Counted from the first letter of the stretch, positions 7,801 through 15,703 are shown. The stretch: 18,911 bases of DNA from JABHIE01 sp964584805 (GCA_964584805.1 CAZPAY010000026.1:1-18911), one strand, 5' to 3'. Notes: a model not told the origin generated them from the sequence alone. Program-made: numbers and translations.

Positions 7801-9006
7801 ATGATTCGTTCCTCCCTAGAAGCTCGACGCGATGGGCGTGAGCAAAGCGCCGAAGAGTTGCGCAATTTTGTAACTGATGTCGTCTCGGGAGAGGTTACTC
7901 GAGCCCAGGCTGCTGCTTGGCTCGCTTTTGTTTTTCACGGCGGCATGACCGATTCTGAGACCGTCGCCTTGACGCTTGCGATGAGGGATTCGGGGCAAGT
8001 GCTTTCTTGGCCTGAACTGGGCGGAGAGTTGATTGACAAGCATTCCACCGGCGGTGTTGGCGACAAAGTTTCTTTGGTGCTGGCTCCTGTGTGGGCCTCG
8101 ATCGGATTAAGGGTTCCGATGCTTTCAGGTCGTGGGTTAGGCATTACAGGTGGTACTCTTGACAAGCTTGAATCAATTCCCGGTTTTCGTACTGACTTAA
8201 GTCTTTCTGAGTTAAAGGAAGTCATGGCTGATGTGGGCTGCTTTTTAAACGGACAAACCGCTGAATTAGCGCCCGCAGACCGCATTCTTTACGCTCTTCG
8301 TGATGAGACCTGCACCGTTCCAAGTGTCCCTTTAATTACTGCTTCTATCTTATCTAAAAAATTAGCCGAAGGGATTGGCAAACTTGTTATGGATGTAAAG
8401 TGTGGAAATGGGGCTTTTATGCAAAATCCTGAAGATGCGGAAGCCTTGGCTGAGTCCCTAGTGAGAGTCGGCAATGGGGCCGGCGTTGAGACTCAAGCAC
8501 ACATCACAGATATGTCGCAGCCACTTGGGCAAGCTGTTGGCAATGCACTTGAGGTTCAAGAGGCTATGGATTGCCTGCGAGGCGGGGGGCCGGATGATTT
8601 GCGCAGTCTTGTGCTTCAACTTACTCCTGATTCTGTAGCTGCGGCGCGGGCCTTGGATTCAGGTGCCGCTTTTTCAAAGTGGCTTGAAATCGTTCGCGCT
8701 CATGGCGGTGATCCCGAAGCGCAGTTGAAAGGTGGCGAATGTTTGCAATTTGACATCATTTCTCAGCAATCTGGGCAAATCAGGGAGTGCCACGCCGGCA
8801 AGATCGGTCAAGCGGCCTTTTTGCTAGGAGCGGGCCGCGTTCGAGCGGGCGAGCCCGTGCATCATGGAGTAGGCGTGTTTTTGCACGCAAAACGGGGGGA
8901 TGAAGTTAAAACGGGTGATTTGCTGGCCACGATTTATTACGAAAGTGCCGGAGAATCACTCGAAAACGCTTCCGCAATCGTGGCATCTTCGTATAAAATC
9001 GCATAA
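7801..9006 (+). CDS. deoA: Pyrimidine-nucleoside / thymidine phosphorylase
   Basis: This cytoplasmic salvage enzyme phosphorolyses (deoxy)thymidine or uridine to the free base and (deoxy)ribose-1-phosphate. The phosphate-binding motif KHSTGGVGDK is at residues 80-89, and the family signature SGRGLGITGGTLDKLE is at 109-124. The expected base-binding residues align as H81, R167, S182 and K186. The C-terminal alpha/beta domain contains LGAGRVRAGE and GVGVFLHAKRGDEVKTGD. At 401 residues it is some 30 shorter than typical members (about 430-440), partly through a shortened C-terminus, but all core motifs are intact. Sequence cannot separate thymidine-specific DeoA from the broader Pdp type. It opens the plus-strand block, and no SD precedes its ATG. 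Confidence 0.93.
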   Translation: MIRSSLEARRDGREQSAEELRNFVTDVVSGEVTRAQAAAWLAFVFHGGMTDSETVALTLAMRDSGQVLSWPELGGELIDKHSTGGVGDKVSLVLAPVWASIGLRVPMLSGRGLGITGGTLDKLESIPGFRTDLSLSELKEVMADVGCFLNGQTAELAPADRILYALRDETCTVPSVPLITASILSKKLAEGIGKLVMDVKCGNGAFMQNPEDAEALAESLVRVGNGAGVETQAHITDMSQPLGQAVGNALEVQEAMDCLRGGGPDDLRSLVLQLTPDSVAAARALDSGAAFSKWLEIVRAHGGDPEAQLKGGECLQFDIISQQSGQIRECHAGKIGQAAFLLGAGRVRAGEPVHHGVGVFLHAKRGDEVKTGDLLATIYYESAGESLENASAIVASSYKIA

Positions 9007-9029
9007 GCGGTTTCCCTTTCTCTAACCGC
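9007..9029 (+). terminator. Possible intrinsic terminator after deoA
   Basis: GCGGTT (9007-9012) pairs with AACCGC (9024-9029) across an 11-base loop, directly after the deoA stop. It is followed by a pyrimidine run CTTTCTCCCCCC rather than a true T-tract. It could terminate or attenuate transcription before the next gene. Confidence 0.35.
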
Positions 9030-9042
9030 CTTTCTCCCCCCT

Positions 9043-10899
9043 TTGTCTTCGATTCCCTCCCCCGCGCCTGAAAAGGCGGATGCGGCTGATTTGCGCCCCA
9101 TCCGTGGGTGGTTCTTGTCCACTCGCGCCCGCCCTATTTCTATGCCAAATTGGCAGAGCCAGGGCATTTTGCTTGAGTCTCATGATTTGGCGACATTTAA
9201 GCGTGATGTCTTAAAGCCAGGGGCGCATTTACCCGATTTTTTCCTCCTGCCGTCAGGTGAAGATTTTGGTTTGGCCGATATCCGTCAGTCTCCTGAATTG
9301 GCTCTTATCCCAGTGCTTGCTCTGCCAGGCGTGTCGCGCAATCAAGAACGCGGAATGGGCCTGTCTGCCTGGGATGGCCTCATGACCGGGCAAGCCGAAG
9401 ATGCGGTTCAGATCCGCCAAATTCTTGCCTGCAATGAGCCTTTCTTACCCATTGAAGATTGGGAGGCGCACCTCGTCCGCCAGCATTTGTTCGTCCGCTA
9501 CCTCGTTTCGCGTGGTGGCGCAGATTTTGACGCCATGCGCCTTTTCGGCATAGAGCATCGGCGACAACTCATTTCAGAGTGGAAAGAGGCTGGCTGGCTT
9601 GATGTTAATGAAGAGTGGCTCTGTCCGAGTCCCGATTTGGGCCTTATTGCCGCTCGTTCGCGTTTTCAAAATGCAGCCCCAGCTCCGGTTACGGTTCCAA
9701 TTAGCTACGTGCCGGAAGCCGTCCCTGTGACCGATTCAAGTGCAGGCGAACGGGCGAATAAACGCAGAGTAATCCGCGTGCGTCGTCGCAAGCGTTTGCC
9801 TGTTCTTGCTGCAGGTATTGCGCTTGGGTTGGCGCTCGGAGTGATGTTCCCACGATGGGCCCGTGGAGATTTTTCTTTTGGCTGGGCAACACAAGGGGCT
9901 GCTCTGTCTTCTGTTGGCATTGCCACCGCTTCGGCATCAGTCGCTGATTTCAGCCCCTCCTCTGCCCACCTTTTGCCATCAGGTATTGAATTCGGGGGTA
10001 GTGTTGCGCCACACGCGGAAATCATCCTTTCACCTTGGTCGGCTTCTCTGAAGCAAGCCCCTTTGTCGCCTGGCGCTTTGGTTTCTCCAGGTACGGTAAT
10101 CGCGAAACTTGAACTACCCGATGAGCGAAGTCGCATTGAGGCACTTGAGCTTCGCATTGCTGAGCATTTGTTACTATTCGAGTCCGTTCAAGGTGAAGAA
10201 TCAGCGCGCTTGTTTTCTGAAATAGATGTCTGTCGAGCTGATTTGAAGGAAACGCACGATACTTTGGTGTCAAAGATGCGAGAGCTAGAAGAGGCAGATG
10301 CAGCTTGGAAAGAGGGGTTGGGCAATACTTCTCCAAGCGTAGGAAATCTTTATGTGGCTGATCGCAATGCGCGAGAGCTTCGTGAACTGCGCGAAGAAAT
10401 CAGGGGTTTTCAAGACAAAGAGGCCAGGCTAAAGACGACGCTCGTTCATCTCACTAAGTTGCGTGAAGCTTGCCTTAGCAACGGGTCGCGTTCATGGATT
10501 GATGCTGAGACTGCGATGCAACTTGAGCTCTCTAGCCTGAAAGCCGAGATGGCCAAACGCGTCGTTCGCGCAAAGACAAGAGGGCGCTTTGCAGGCTATA
10601 ACATTGCCTTGGGCAGTGACATTCAAGTAGGCCAAGCTCTGTGCGCCATCGAAGATCCTTTAAGCCTTGAGTTTGATGCGGTGACTGCTTCTGGCGAGTG
10701 GCATGATGCCTTTGAGTCGTATGAAGTCACTTTGCGACTATCGAAAGACAAGGCCTCCTGGCCAATGTCTTTTGTGGGGTATCACGAAACACCAGACGGT
10801 ACGGGGCGGGCGCGATTCACTTTTAAGAATGAGCCGATTGGCGTTGAGTCTAAGACGATGGGTATTGTGACCTTGATTCGCAACCCCTCCCAAGAATAG
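9043..10899 (+). CDS. Degenerate receiver domain – TM – HlyD-like periplasmic adaptor fusion
   Basis: The protein has 618 residues from a TTG at 9043; the first in-frame ATG is 9142. The TTG is preferred because the receiver-like first strand (RGWFLST) would otherwise be lost, but the start is unsure. Residues 20-130 resemble a CheY-type receiver: PDFFLLPSGEDFGLADI, then SPELALIPVLALPG. The phospho-acceptor Asp is replaced by Pro (LLP) and the conserved C-terminal Lys is missing. Residues 140-200 are mostly helical. A basic stretch (240-251) precedes one membrane helix (about 253-269), placing the N-terminus in the cytoplasm. The outer part has two half-lipoyl segments (318-361 and 507-538) separated by a predicted coiled-coil hairpin (362-505), then a beta domain, as in HlyD/membrane-fusion proteins. 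Alg44 (PilZ-TM-HlyD) has a comparable layout with a different sensor. No transporter partner lies nearby. rsmJ starts three bases after its stop. Confidence 0.75.
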   Translation: MSSIPSPAPEKADAADLRPIRGWFLSTRARPISMPNWQSQGILLESHDLATFKRDVLKPGAHLPDFFLLPSGEDFGLADIRQSPELALIPVLALPGVSRNQERGMGLSAWDGLMTGQAEDAVQIRQILACNEPFLPIEDWEAHLVRQHLFVRYLVSRGGADFDAMRLFGIEHRRQLISEWKEAGWLDVNEEWLCPSPDLGLIAARSRFQNAAPAPVTVPISYVPEAVPVTDSSAGERANKRRVIRVRRRKRLPVLAAGIALGLALGVMFPRWARGDFSFGWATQGAALSSVGIATASASVADFSPSSAHLLPSGIEFGGSVAPHAEIILSPWSASLKQAPLSPGALVSPGTVIAKLELPDERSRIEALELRIAEHLLLFESVQGEESARLFSEIDVCRADLKETHDTLVSKMRELEEADAAWKEGLGNTSPSVGNLYVADRNARELRELREEIRGFQDKEARLKTTLVHLTKLREACLSNGSRSWIDAETAMQLELSSLKAEMAKRVVRAKTRGRFAGYNIALGSDIQVGQALCAIEDPLSLEFDAVTASGEWHDAFESYEVTLRLSKDKASWPMSFVGYHETPDGTGRARFTFKNEPIGVESKTMGIVTLIRNPSQE

Positions 10900-10902
10900 T
10901 CA

Positions 10903-11598
10903 ATGGCATCCTGGGATTTGCAATGGGTGGATGCGCGGTTGTGCTTATGCCCTGTAGCAAGTGCAGAAAGCAGTTCGGCTTCGAATTCTGTGTCCGTTTG
11001 CGTGGATTTCGTCCATGGCCGTACGGCTTATCGCATTCGGCATGGTGGGGGGCGTAAAGGTGAATTGTCTCGTGCAATTGGTGTCCCGCGGGCGAATCGG
11101 CCATTGCGCGTTTTGGACTTAACAGCCGGTTTGGGGCGGGATGCGTTTTTGCTGGCTTCATGGGGATGCTTTGTTTTGGCGATTGAGCGGCATCCCCAAA
11201 TCCATGCTCTTCTGGCAGACGGGTTGCAGCGCGCGTGGGCGGATGCGGGCACGGCCGCTTTGCTCAGCGATGACCCCGAGCGCTTGCGGTTGATTCAGCG
11301 TGATGGCCGTGAGTATTTACAGTCGGTTGCATCCGATGATTATGATGCGATTTACCTCGATCCCATGCACCCCTCTCGGCAAAAGTCTGCCAAGGTACGC
11401 AAAGAGATGCAGGCCTTTCAAGATGTCGTTGGCGAAGACGCGGATGATGTCGAGTTGCTGGCCGCGGCCCGCGCAACGGGTGTTGCCCGGGTCGTAGTTA
11501 AGCGGCCGGTAAACTCTGAGCCGATGGCACCGGGCGTGGCTTTTTCGCAAAAGGGCAAAACTACTCGATACGATGTTTATCTTGCGGCGAAAGACTGA
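10903..11598 (+). CDS. rsmJ: 16S rRNA (guanine1516-N2)-methyltransferase RsmJ
   Basis: This is a SAM-dependent methyltransferase of the RsmJ/YhiQ family, which methylates N2 of G1516 in 16S rRNA. The SAM-binding motif LDLTAGLGRDAF is at residues 71-82, with an acidic ribose-binding residue in AIERH (93-97). The family-specific catalytic segment DPMHPSRQKSA is at 153-163, followed by VRKEMQAFQ and VVVKRP near 197-202. The length, 231 residues, is near the usual 250. The ATG lies three bases after the stop of the HlyD-like gene, with no SD, so the pair is probably translationally coupled. RsmJ is best known from Gammaproteobacteria, so its presence in this genomic style is worth noting. Confidence 0.88.
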   Translation: MASWDLQWVDARLCLCPVASAESSSASNSVSVCVDFVHGRTAYRIRHGGGRKGELSRAIGVPRANRPLRVLDLTAGLGRDAFLLASWGCFVLAIERHPQIHALLADGLQRAWADAGTAALLSDDPERLRLIQRDGREYLQSVASDDYDAIYLDPMHPSRQKSAKVRKEMQAFQDVVGEDADDVELLAAARATGVARVVVKRPVNSEPMAPGVAFSQKGKTTRYDVYLAAKD

Positions 11599-11645
11599 AT
11601 TGCGTCAGGCGAAACCGCGCGATTAAACTAGGGTTCTACTGAGCC

Positions 11646-12611
11646 ATGACTGACTCCGCTACCCCACTAGAACTCCTCGAAGTCCCCGAGCCATCCGCCA
11701 TCCGCGAATGGGCGACTGAGCAGGGTATTTTGATTTTGGCACACAGTTATCAAGACGGTTTCTTGCAAGAGGCCGCTCATTTTGTGGGGGATAGCCTTGA
11801 ATTGGCACGGGTTGCAGCTGCTGAAAACCCCAAAGTGATTTGCTTTTGTGGTGTACATTTCATGGCGGAAACAGCCAAGATTCTGTGCCCCGATGCCTTG
11901 GTTTTCGTACCCGATATGGATGCGGGTTGCTCACTCGCTGATGGGTGTGACGCTGGCGATTTAGCTCGCTACCAAGAGCATTTGACGCAAAAATTGGGCA
12001 AACGACCGGTGACGGTTTCTTATGTCAATTGCACGGCCGCTGTTAAAGCGCAAGCCGACATCATCTGCACCAGTGGAAACGCGCGTGAAGTTGTCGACAG
12101 CATCCCTGAAAGCGACCCGATTTTGTTCGTGCCAGATCGTCATCTTGGAGGCTGGTTAAATGAAACTACCGGTCGAGACATGACTCTGTGGGACGGCGCC
12201 TGTGAGGTGCATGAACTCTTTTCCGTCGAGACCATGCTAGAGCAAAAAGTGGCCCACCCCGGGTGTATTACCCTGGCCCACCCTGAGTGCCCGGCGGCCG
12301 TCCGTGAGGCGAGCGATTTTGTGCTTGGCACGGCTGGAATGTTGAAAAAGGTAAAAGCGAGTGAGGGCGAGACTTTCCTCATCGCGACGGAAGCCAACAT
12401 GATTTACCGCTTTGAAAAAGAGGCGCCGCAAAATACTTATGTGCCTGCACCGGGCGCTTCCTGTGCTTGCAATTTGTGTCCTTATATGCAGCTTAATACG
12501 CCAGAGAAACTCTGGAAGGCTCTCCATGAGCGAGGCCCCGAAGTGACGGTCGCCGCCGAGTTGATGGAGCCTGCGCGCCAGTCGCTTGAGCGGATGCTTG
12601 CGGTGATTTAG
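11646..12611 (+). CDS. nadA: Quinolinate synthase NadA
   Basis: This cytoplasmic [4Fe-4S] enzyme condenses iminoaspartate with dihydroxyacetone phosphate to quinolinate in de novo NAD synthesis. The length, 321 residues, is typical of the compact form. Family motifs are LAHSYQ (31-36), CGVHFMAETAKIL (68-80), a YVNC/CTSGNA region (126-146), FVPDRHLG (161-168), AHPECP (211-216) and NLCPYM (276-281). The three expected cluster ligands are C95 (AGCSLAD), C186 (DGACEVHE) and C278 (CNLCPYM). Neither nadB nor nadC is adjacent. It begins 47 bases after rsmJ on the same strand and may share its transcript. Confidence 0.96.
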   Translation: MTDSATPLELLEVPEPSAIREWATEQGILILAHSYQDGFLQEAAHFVGDSLELARVAAAENPKVICFCGVHFMAETAKILCPDALVFVPDMDAGCSLADGCDAGDLARYQEHLTQKLGKRPVTVSYVNCTAAVKAQADIICTSGNAREVVDSIPESDPILFVPDRHLGGWLNETTGRDMTLWDGACEVHELFSVETMLEQKVAHPGCITLAHPECPAAVREASDFVLGTAGMLKKVKASEGETFLIATEANMIYRFEKEAPQNTYVPAPGASCACNLCPYMQLNTPEKLWKALHERGPEVTVAAELMEPARQSLERMLAVI

Positions 12612-12652
12612 TTGCTGCCTTTTGGCCCCTTCAGCGTGATAGGCTTAGGTTC

Positions 12653-14224
12653 ATGAAGGCCGAAGTTCTCTTTACGGGTGGGTTGATTCGCACATGCGAC
12701 CGCCGTCAATCGACAGCCGATGCGCTCGTCGTAAAGAATGGGCGCGTCTTTGCTCATGGCACCGCCTCCGCGATGCAAGAACATTGCGATGCAAACACTA
12801 AGGTCGTTGATTTAGACGGCGGCGTTTTGCTGCCTGGATTTACGGACGGTCACGCGCACCTTTGGGGTACAGGCGCCATGATGGGGATGGCTCAATTGCG
12901 CGGTTCATCGAGTATCGATGAAGTCGTGAAACGGCTCGAATCAGCTCCTGCAAGCGCTTTTTCGGGCGATTGGCTATTAGGCTGCGGATGGGACCAGAAT
13001 TGTTTTGAGGGTCGTCAGTTTCCGACTAGCAAAGAGCTTGATGAGGCTTTCCCCAACACTCCTGTCGCTCTTTTTCGAGTAGATGGCCATGCTTTTTGGT
13101 GTAACCAAGAGGCTCTGCGGCGTGCCGATTTGACGAGCGATACGCCTGACTCCCAAGGCGGAAAATTTTTCCGCAATAATCAGGGTGAGTTAACGGGCAT
13201 CTTGCTTGATGACGCGATGTTTCCCATTCGGGCTACTTTGCCGCGGCCCGATAGTGCTGCGCGTGCCAGCATTGTGAAAATGGCTGTTGCTGAATTTCAG
13301 CGCCAAGGCATTACCGCGGTGCATGATTGCGGTGCCAGTGAACCGTGGTTGCAAACCTATTTTGAATTGGCCAAGGCTGGTGAATTAGGTGTCCGACTGA
13401 ATGCTATGGTTGAGGCAGCTCAAAAAGAGACTTTGCAGATTTGGCTCCGGCGTGGGCCTAAACGCGATTGGGGGCGCACGGGTTTTTTGGCGGTGACTAC
13501 GCTGAAGCTTTACGCGGATGGCGCACTGGGTTCCCGCGGTGCGGCTTTGCTCGAGGATTACAGCGATGACCCCGGGAATCGCGGCTTGCTCACCACCACA
13601 GCGGCTCGACTTGAAACACTTGCTCAACAAGCTCGCGACCGTGGTTTTCAAATGGCTACACATGCGATTGGTGATGCAGCGGTGCGGTTGGTGCTTGATG
13701 GATACGAGGCCGTCTTGGCCGAGGAGGTGCGCGGCGATCATCGCTGGCGTATTGAGCATACGCAAGTGATTGATGATGCAGATGTCCATCGCTTTGGTTT
13801 GATGGGGGTGACTTCGGCCGTGCAGACTCAACACCGCGAAGACGATTTGGTTTGGCTTGACGAGCGCCTTGGGCCTGAGCGATCGCGTAAGTCATTTCCT
13901 TGGCGCCGCTTACTAGAGAGTGGCGCGCTTTTGATTGGTGGCAGTGACTCACCGATTGTGGCTCCGCGACCGCTTGATACTTTTCGATTTGCTCTTAACG
14001 GCCCCGAAGCCATGACGCGTCAGCAGGCTCTGGCCCACTTGACGACCGCTCCACCACGCGCGGTTTTTGAAGAACAGCGTTTGGGCTCGCTTGCAATCGG
14101 GATGTGCGCCGATTGTGTGTGGCTTTCAGCTGATTTAATGACCGTACCCGACAATGAGTTGCCTGGTCTGCAAGTGCGCGGCACTTGGGTTGCAGGTCAC
14201 TGCGTTGCCGGCGAGTTGGCGTAA
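12653..14224 (+). CDS. Amidohydrolase family protein (YtcJ-like, Amidohydro_3)
   Basis: This 523-residue metal-dependent hydrolase has an N-terminal beta-sandwich strand set (GGLIRT, LVVKNGRV), then LPGFTDGHAHL with the HxH metal pair at residues 67-69. Further expected metal or catalytic positions are K285 (TLKLYADGALGSRG), H337 (ATHAIGD), H369 (RIEHTQ) and D432 (GGSDSPI). The C-terminal sandwich returns with GSLAIGMCADCVWL. This order is characteristic of the YtcJ/N-substituted formamide deformylase-like subgroup. It most likely hydrolyses an amide or cyclic amide; the substrate cannot be read from sequence. No signal peptide is seen, so it is cytoplasmic. It is last in the plus-strand block, and a weak TAGG lies just before the ATG. 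Confidence 0.9.
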   Translation: MKAEVLFTGGLIRTCDRRQSTADALVVKNGRVFAHGTASAMQEHCDANTKVVDLDGGVLLPGFTDGHAHLWGTGAMMGMAQLRGSSSIDEVVKRLESAPASAFSGDWLLGCGWDQNCFEGRQFPTSKELDEAFPNTPVALFRVDGHAFWCNQEALRRADLTSDTPDSQGGKFFRNNQGELTGILLDDAMFPIRATLPRPDSAARASIVKMAVAEFQRQGITAVHDCGASEPWLQTYFELAKAGELGVRLNAMVEAAQKETLQIWLRRGPKRDWGRTGFLAVTTLKLYADGALGSRGAALLEDYSDDPGNRGLLTTTAARLETLAQQARDRGFQMATHAIGDAAVRLVLDGYEAVLAEEVRGDHRWRIEHTQVIDDADVHRFGLMGVTSAVQTQHREDDLVWLDERLGPERSRKSFPWRRLLESGALLIGGSDSPIVAPRPLDTFRFALNGPEAMTRQQALAHLTTAPPRAVFEEQRLGSLAIGMCADCVWLSADLMTVPDNELPGLQVRGTWVAGHCVAGELA

Positions 14225-14253
14225 GTCATCTCGCAGGGCGTCCTTATGAAACC

Positions 14254-14280
14254 AAAAAACACGCGCCCGAAGACGCGTGC
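14254..14280 (-). terminator. Intrinsic terminator of the pseudopilin-like gene
   Basis: Read on the minus strand, GCACGCG and CGCGTG(T) form a GC-rich stem around an eight-base loop and are followed by six T residues (the A-run at 14254-14259). It lies about 30 bases after the minus-strand stop at 14309, in the convergent gap with the amidohydrolase. Confidence 0.75.
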
Positions 14281-14308
14281 TCACTTGGGGAAGTGGGGAA
14301 AGAAAGCC

Positions 14309-14779
14309 CTACCAATTACGGGCGCCTGATGAAGAAACCATCCAGGCGACATCGGGGCGGACAGGGTCCGCGAATGGGTTGTCGGCTGGCATCGACTCTG
14401 GCGTGCGGTGAGCCATGAGTTTGAAATCAAGGCCATCGGAGCAGTAGAGGAATCCCGCATTTTCAAGTGGGTAGTTGTCGTTTGGATCTTGCGGGAGAGC
14501 TGACAAGAATTCAGGCACGAGACCTGGGACATATTCGACTTGGCCGTTGGCAGAGATACCAGACCAAGCGCCATCGGTCGTGGGGTAAGCACCGTAGACC
14601 TCATGGTAATTTTCAAGTGCAACAGAAACCGAGCGCAAAGTATCGGCGCGCTGTGTGTCGCGCTCCATGCCAGCTTGCTCATCGAGCACAGGCTTTACGA
14701 CACCGGCCAATAAGGCGACGCCGAGGACGAGTACAAAAGACTCGAGGATTTCGCGGAAGGAGGTTGTTTTTGCTTTCAT
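14309..14779 (-). CDS. Pseudopilin-like (type II secretion GspG-type) protein
   Basis: From the ATG at 14779 the protein has 156 residues. A longer frame to 14851 exists, but 14779 is preceded by GGGAAAG four bases away and starts just before the membrane helix. One hydrophobic helix spans about 14-30, followed by an amphipathic helix (about 36-62) and a small beta domain with NYHEVYGAYPTTDG, a LVPEFLSALPQDPND segment and LYCSDGLDFKLMAHR. These are typical of type II secretion major pseudopilins and related type IV pilin-like proteins. The canonical cleavage motif G|FTLIE is absent: the local sequence is SFREILESF, so the residue before the expected cleavage point is Phe and the next is Arg. 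It may stay uncleaved as a membrane-anchored protein. It is a single gene with its own terminator; no secretion-system partners are nearby. Confidence 0.75.
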   Translation of the reverse strand: MKAKTTSFREILESFVLVLGVALLAGVVKPVLDEQAGMERDTQRADTLRSVSVALENYHEVYGAYPTTDGAWSGISANGQVEYVPGLVPEFLSALPQDPNDNYPLENAGFLYCSDGLDFKLMAHRTPESMPADNPFADPVRPDVAWMVSSSGARNW

Positions 14780-14831
14780 GATTCTTTCCCAAGATTCGTT
14801 TTTTAGAGGGGATGAGTTGCGGCTGCTACTC

Positions 14832-14853
14832 AAACGAGCCGTTTGGCCCAAAC
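14832..14853. promoter_or_regulatory. Overlapping inverted repeats upstream of the pseudopilin-like gene
   Basis: GTTTGG-C-CCAAAC (14841-14853) is a perfect 13-base palindrome around one central base. It overlaps AAACG-AGC-CGTTT (14832-14844), another perfect inverted repeat. Both sit 53-74 bases before the pseudopilin-like start in a non-coding gap. They could be an operator or an mRNA hairpin in the leader. No matching regulator is encoded nearby. Confidence 0.35.
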
Positions 14854-14909
14854 CTCTATCGGGGTGGTTTTGTCGAATCTTGAGGAAAATCAGTACGAAA
14901 TCGTAAATA

Positions 14910-14936
14910 TTGGGCGATTAACCCAAAATCGCCCAA
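14910..14936 (-). terminator. Terminator-like hairpin overlapping the end of exonuclease III
   Basis: TTGGGCGATT (14910-14919) pairs perfectly over ten bases with AATCGCCCAA (14927-14936), with a seven-base loop. On the minus strand it includes the last codons and the stop of the exonuclease gene and is followed by the T-rich sequence TATTTACGATTT. It probably ends the protease-exonuclease transcript and separates it from the pseudopilin gene. Confidence 0.55.
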
Positions 14937-15703
14937 ACGGGGGCGTGGTCGCTTGGCTTTGCCTCCCAATCGCCTTTTTTGCGCTCATCGCGGTCGATGC
15001 CAGCGTCGATGCAAGTCTTTGCAATAGCATCCGTTGCAAGTAAAAGGTCGATGCGCAAACCCCAGCCACGACCGAATGCACCGCGTCGGTAATCCCACCA
15101 GCTGTAGAGCCCCTCATCATCGTGATGTTGGCGGAAAAGATCGGTCATGCCCCAATCCATCCATTTGTTGAGCCGTTTGTGCTCTTCCGGGTGGAAGTGC
15201 ACCGAGCCTTGCCATTGCTCGATATCCCAGACATCGCGGGCCTCGGGGGCAATGTTGATATCGCCGCCGAGTACGAGGGGCTGAGTTGAGTCATGCTCGT
15301 TTTCGAGCCAGGCGTGAATCGCGTCGAGCCACTCAAGCTTTATTTCAAAGGCAGGGTCATCAGGCGACTTTCCATTGACAACATACAGGTTGATGAACCG
15401 CACGCCTTCAATCGTCGCCGAAATCACACGCGCATGTTCAGGCACTGGGTTGCCTGGGAAATTATGCACGATATCTGTCGTTGTTAAGCCATCACGCACC
15501 AAAATCGCCACACCGTTGTATGTCTTCTGGCCATGCGCAAAAGCGGTGTAGCCTGCCGCAGTGAAGGCATCATGCGGAAAGATGTCGTCGGTCACTTTGG
15601 TCTCTTGCAGCATCAAAACATCAGGTTGATGCCGCTCGAGCACGCCAATGACGCGCTCGAGTCGGGTGCGGATAGAGTTAACGTTCCAGGTTATGAATTT
15701 CAC
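14918..15703 (-). CDS. xthA: Exodeoxyribonuclease III / AP endonuclease
   Basis: This 261-residue enzyme of the exonuclease III (EEP) family acts in base-excision repair, cutting at abasic sites and removing 3' blocking groups. Expected active-site residues are all present: N7 (TWNVNSIR), E34 (LQETK), Y107 (NLYVVNGK), D148 and N150 (GGDINIAP), D219 (RIDLLLAT), and D252/H253 (SDHAPVW). The start is GTG at 15703; it shares the four-base sequence GTGA with the stop of the upstream protease gene, so translation is probably coupled. No SD is seen. The length is normal. Confidence 0.95.
   Translation of the reverse strand: MKFITWNVNSIRTRLERVIGVLERHQPDVLMLQETKVTDDIFPHDAFTAAGYTAFAHGQKTYNGVAILVRDGLTTTDIVHNFPGNPVPEHARVISATIEGVRFINLYVVNGKSPDDPAFEIKLEWLDAIHAWLENEHDSTQPLVLGGDINIAPEARDVWDIEQWQGSVHFHPEEHKRLNKWMDWGMTDLFRQHHDDEGLYSWWDYRRGAFGRGWGLRIDLLLATDAIAKTCIDAGIDRDERKKGDWEAKPSDHAPVWAILG

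Noticed and set aside
9705..10157. A 150-codon minus-strand open frame
   Set aside because: It lies opposite the TM and lipoyl region of the HlyD-like protein and has low-complexity composition typical of a reverse-frame shadow.
13385..13834. A 149-codon minus-strand open frame
   Set aside because: It lies opposite the conserved metal-binding part of the amidohydrolase, with no domain signature.
14780..14851. N-terminal extension of the pseudopilin-like gene to 14851
   Set aside because: The extra 24 residues are polar with no conserved feature, overlap the palindromic element, and lack a better ribosome site than 14779.
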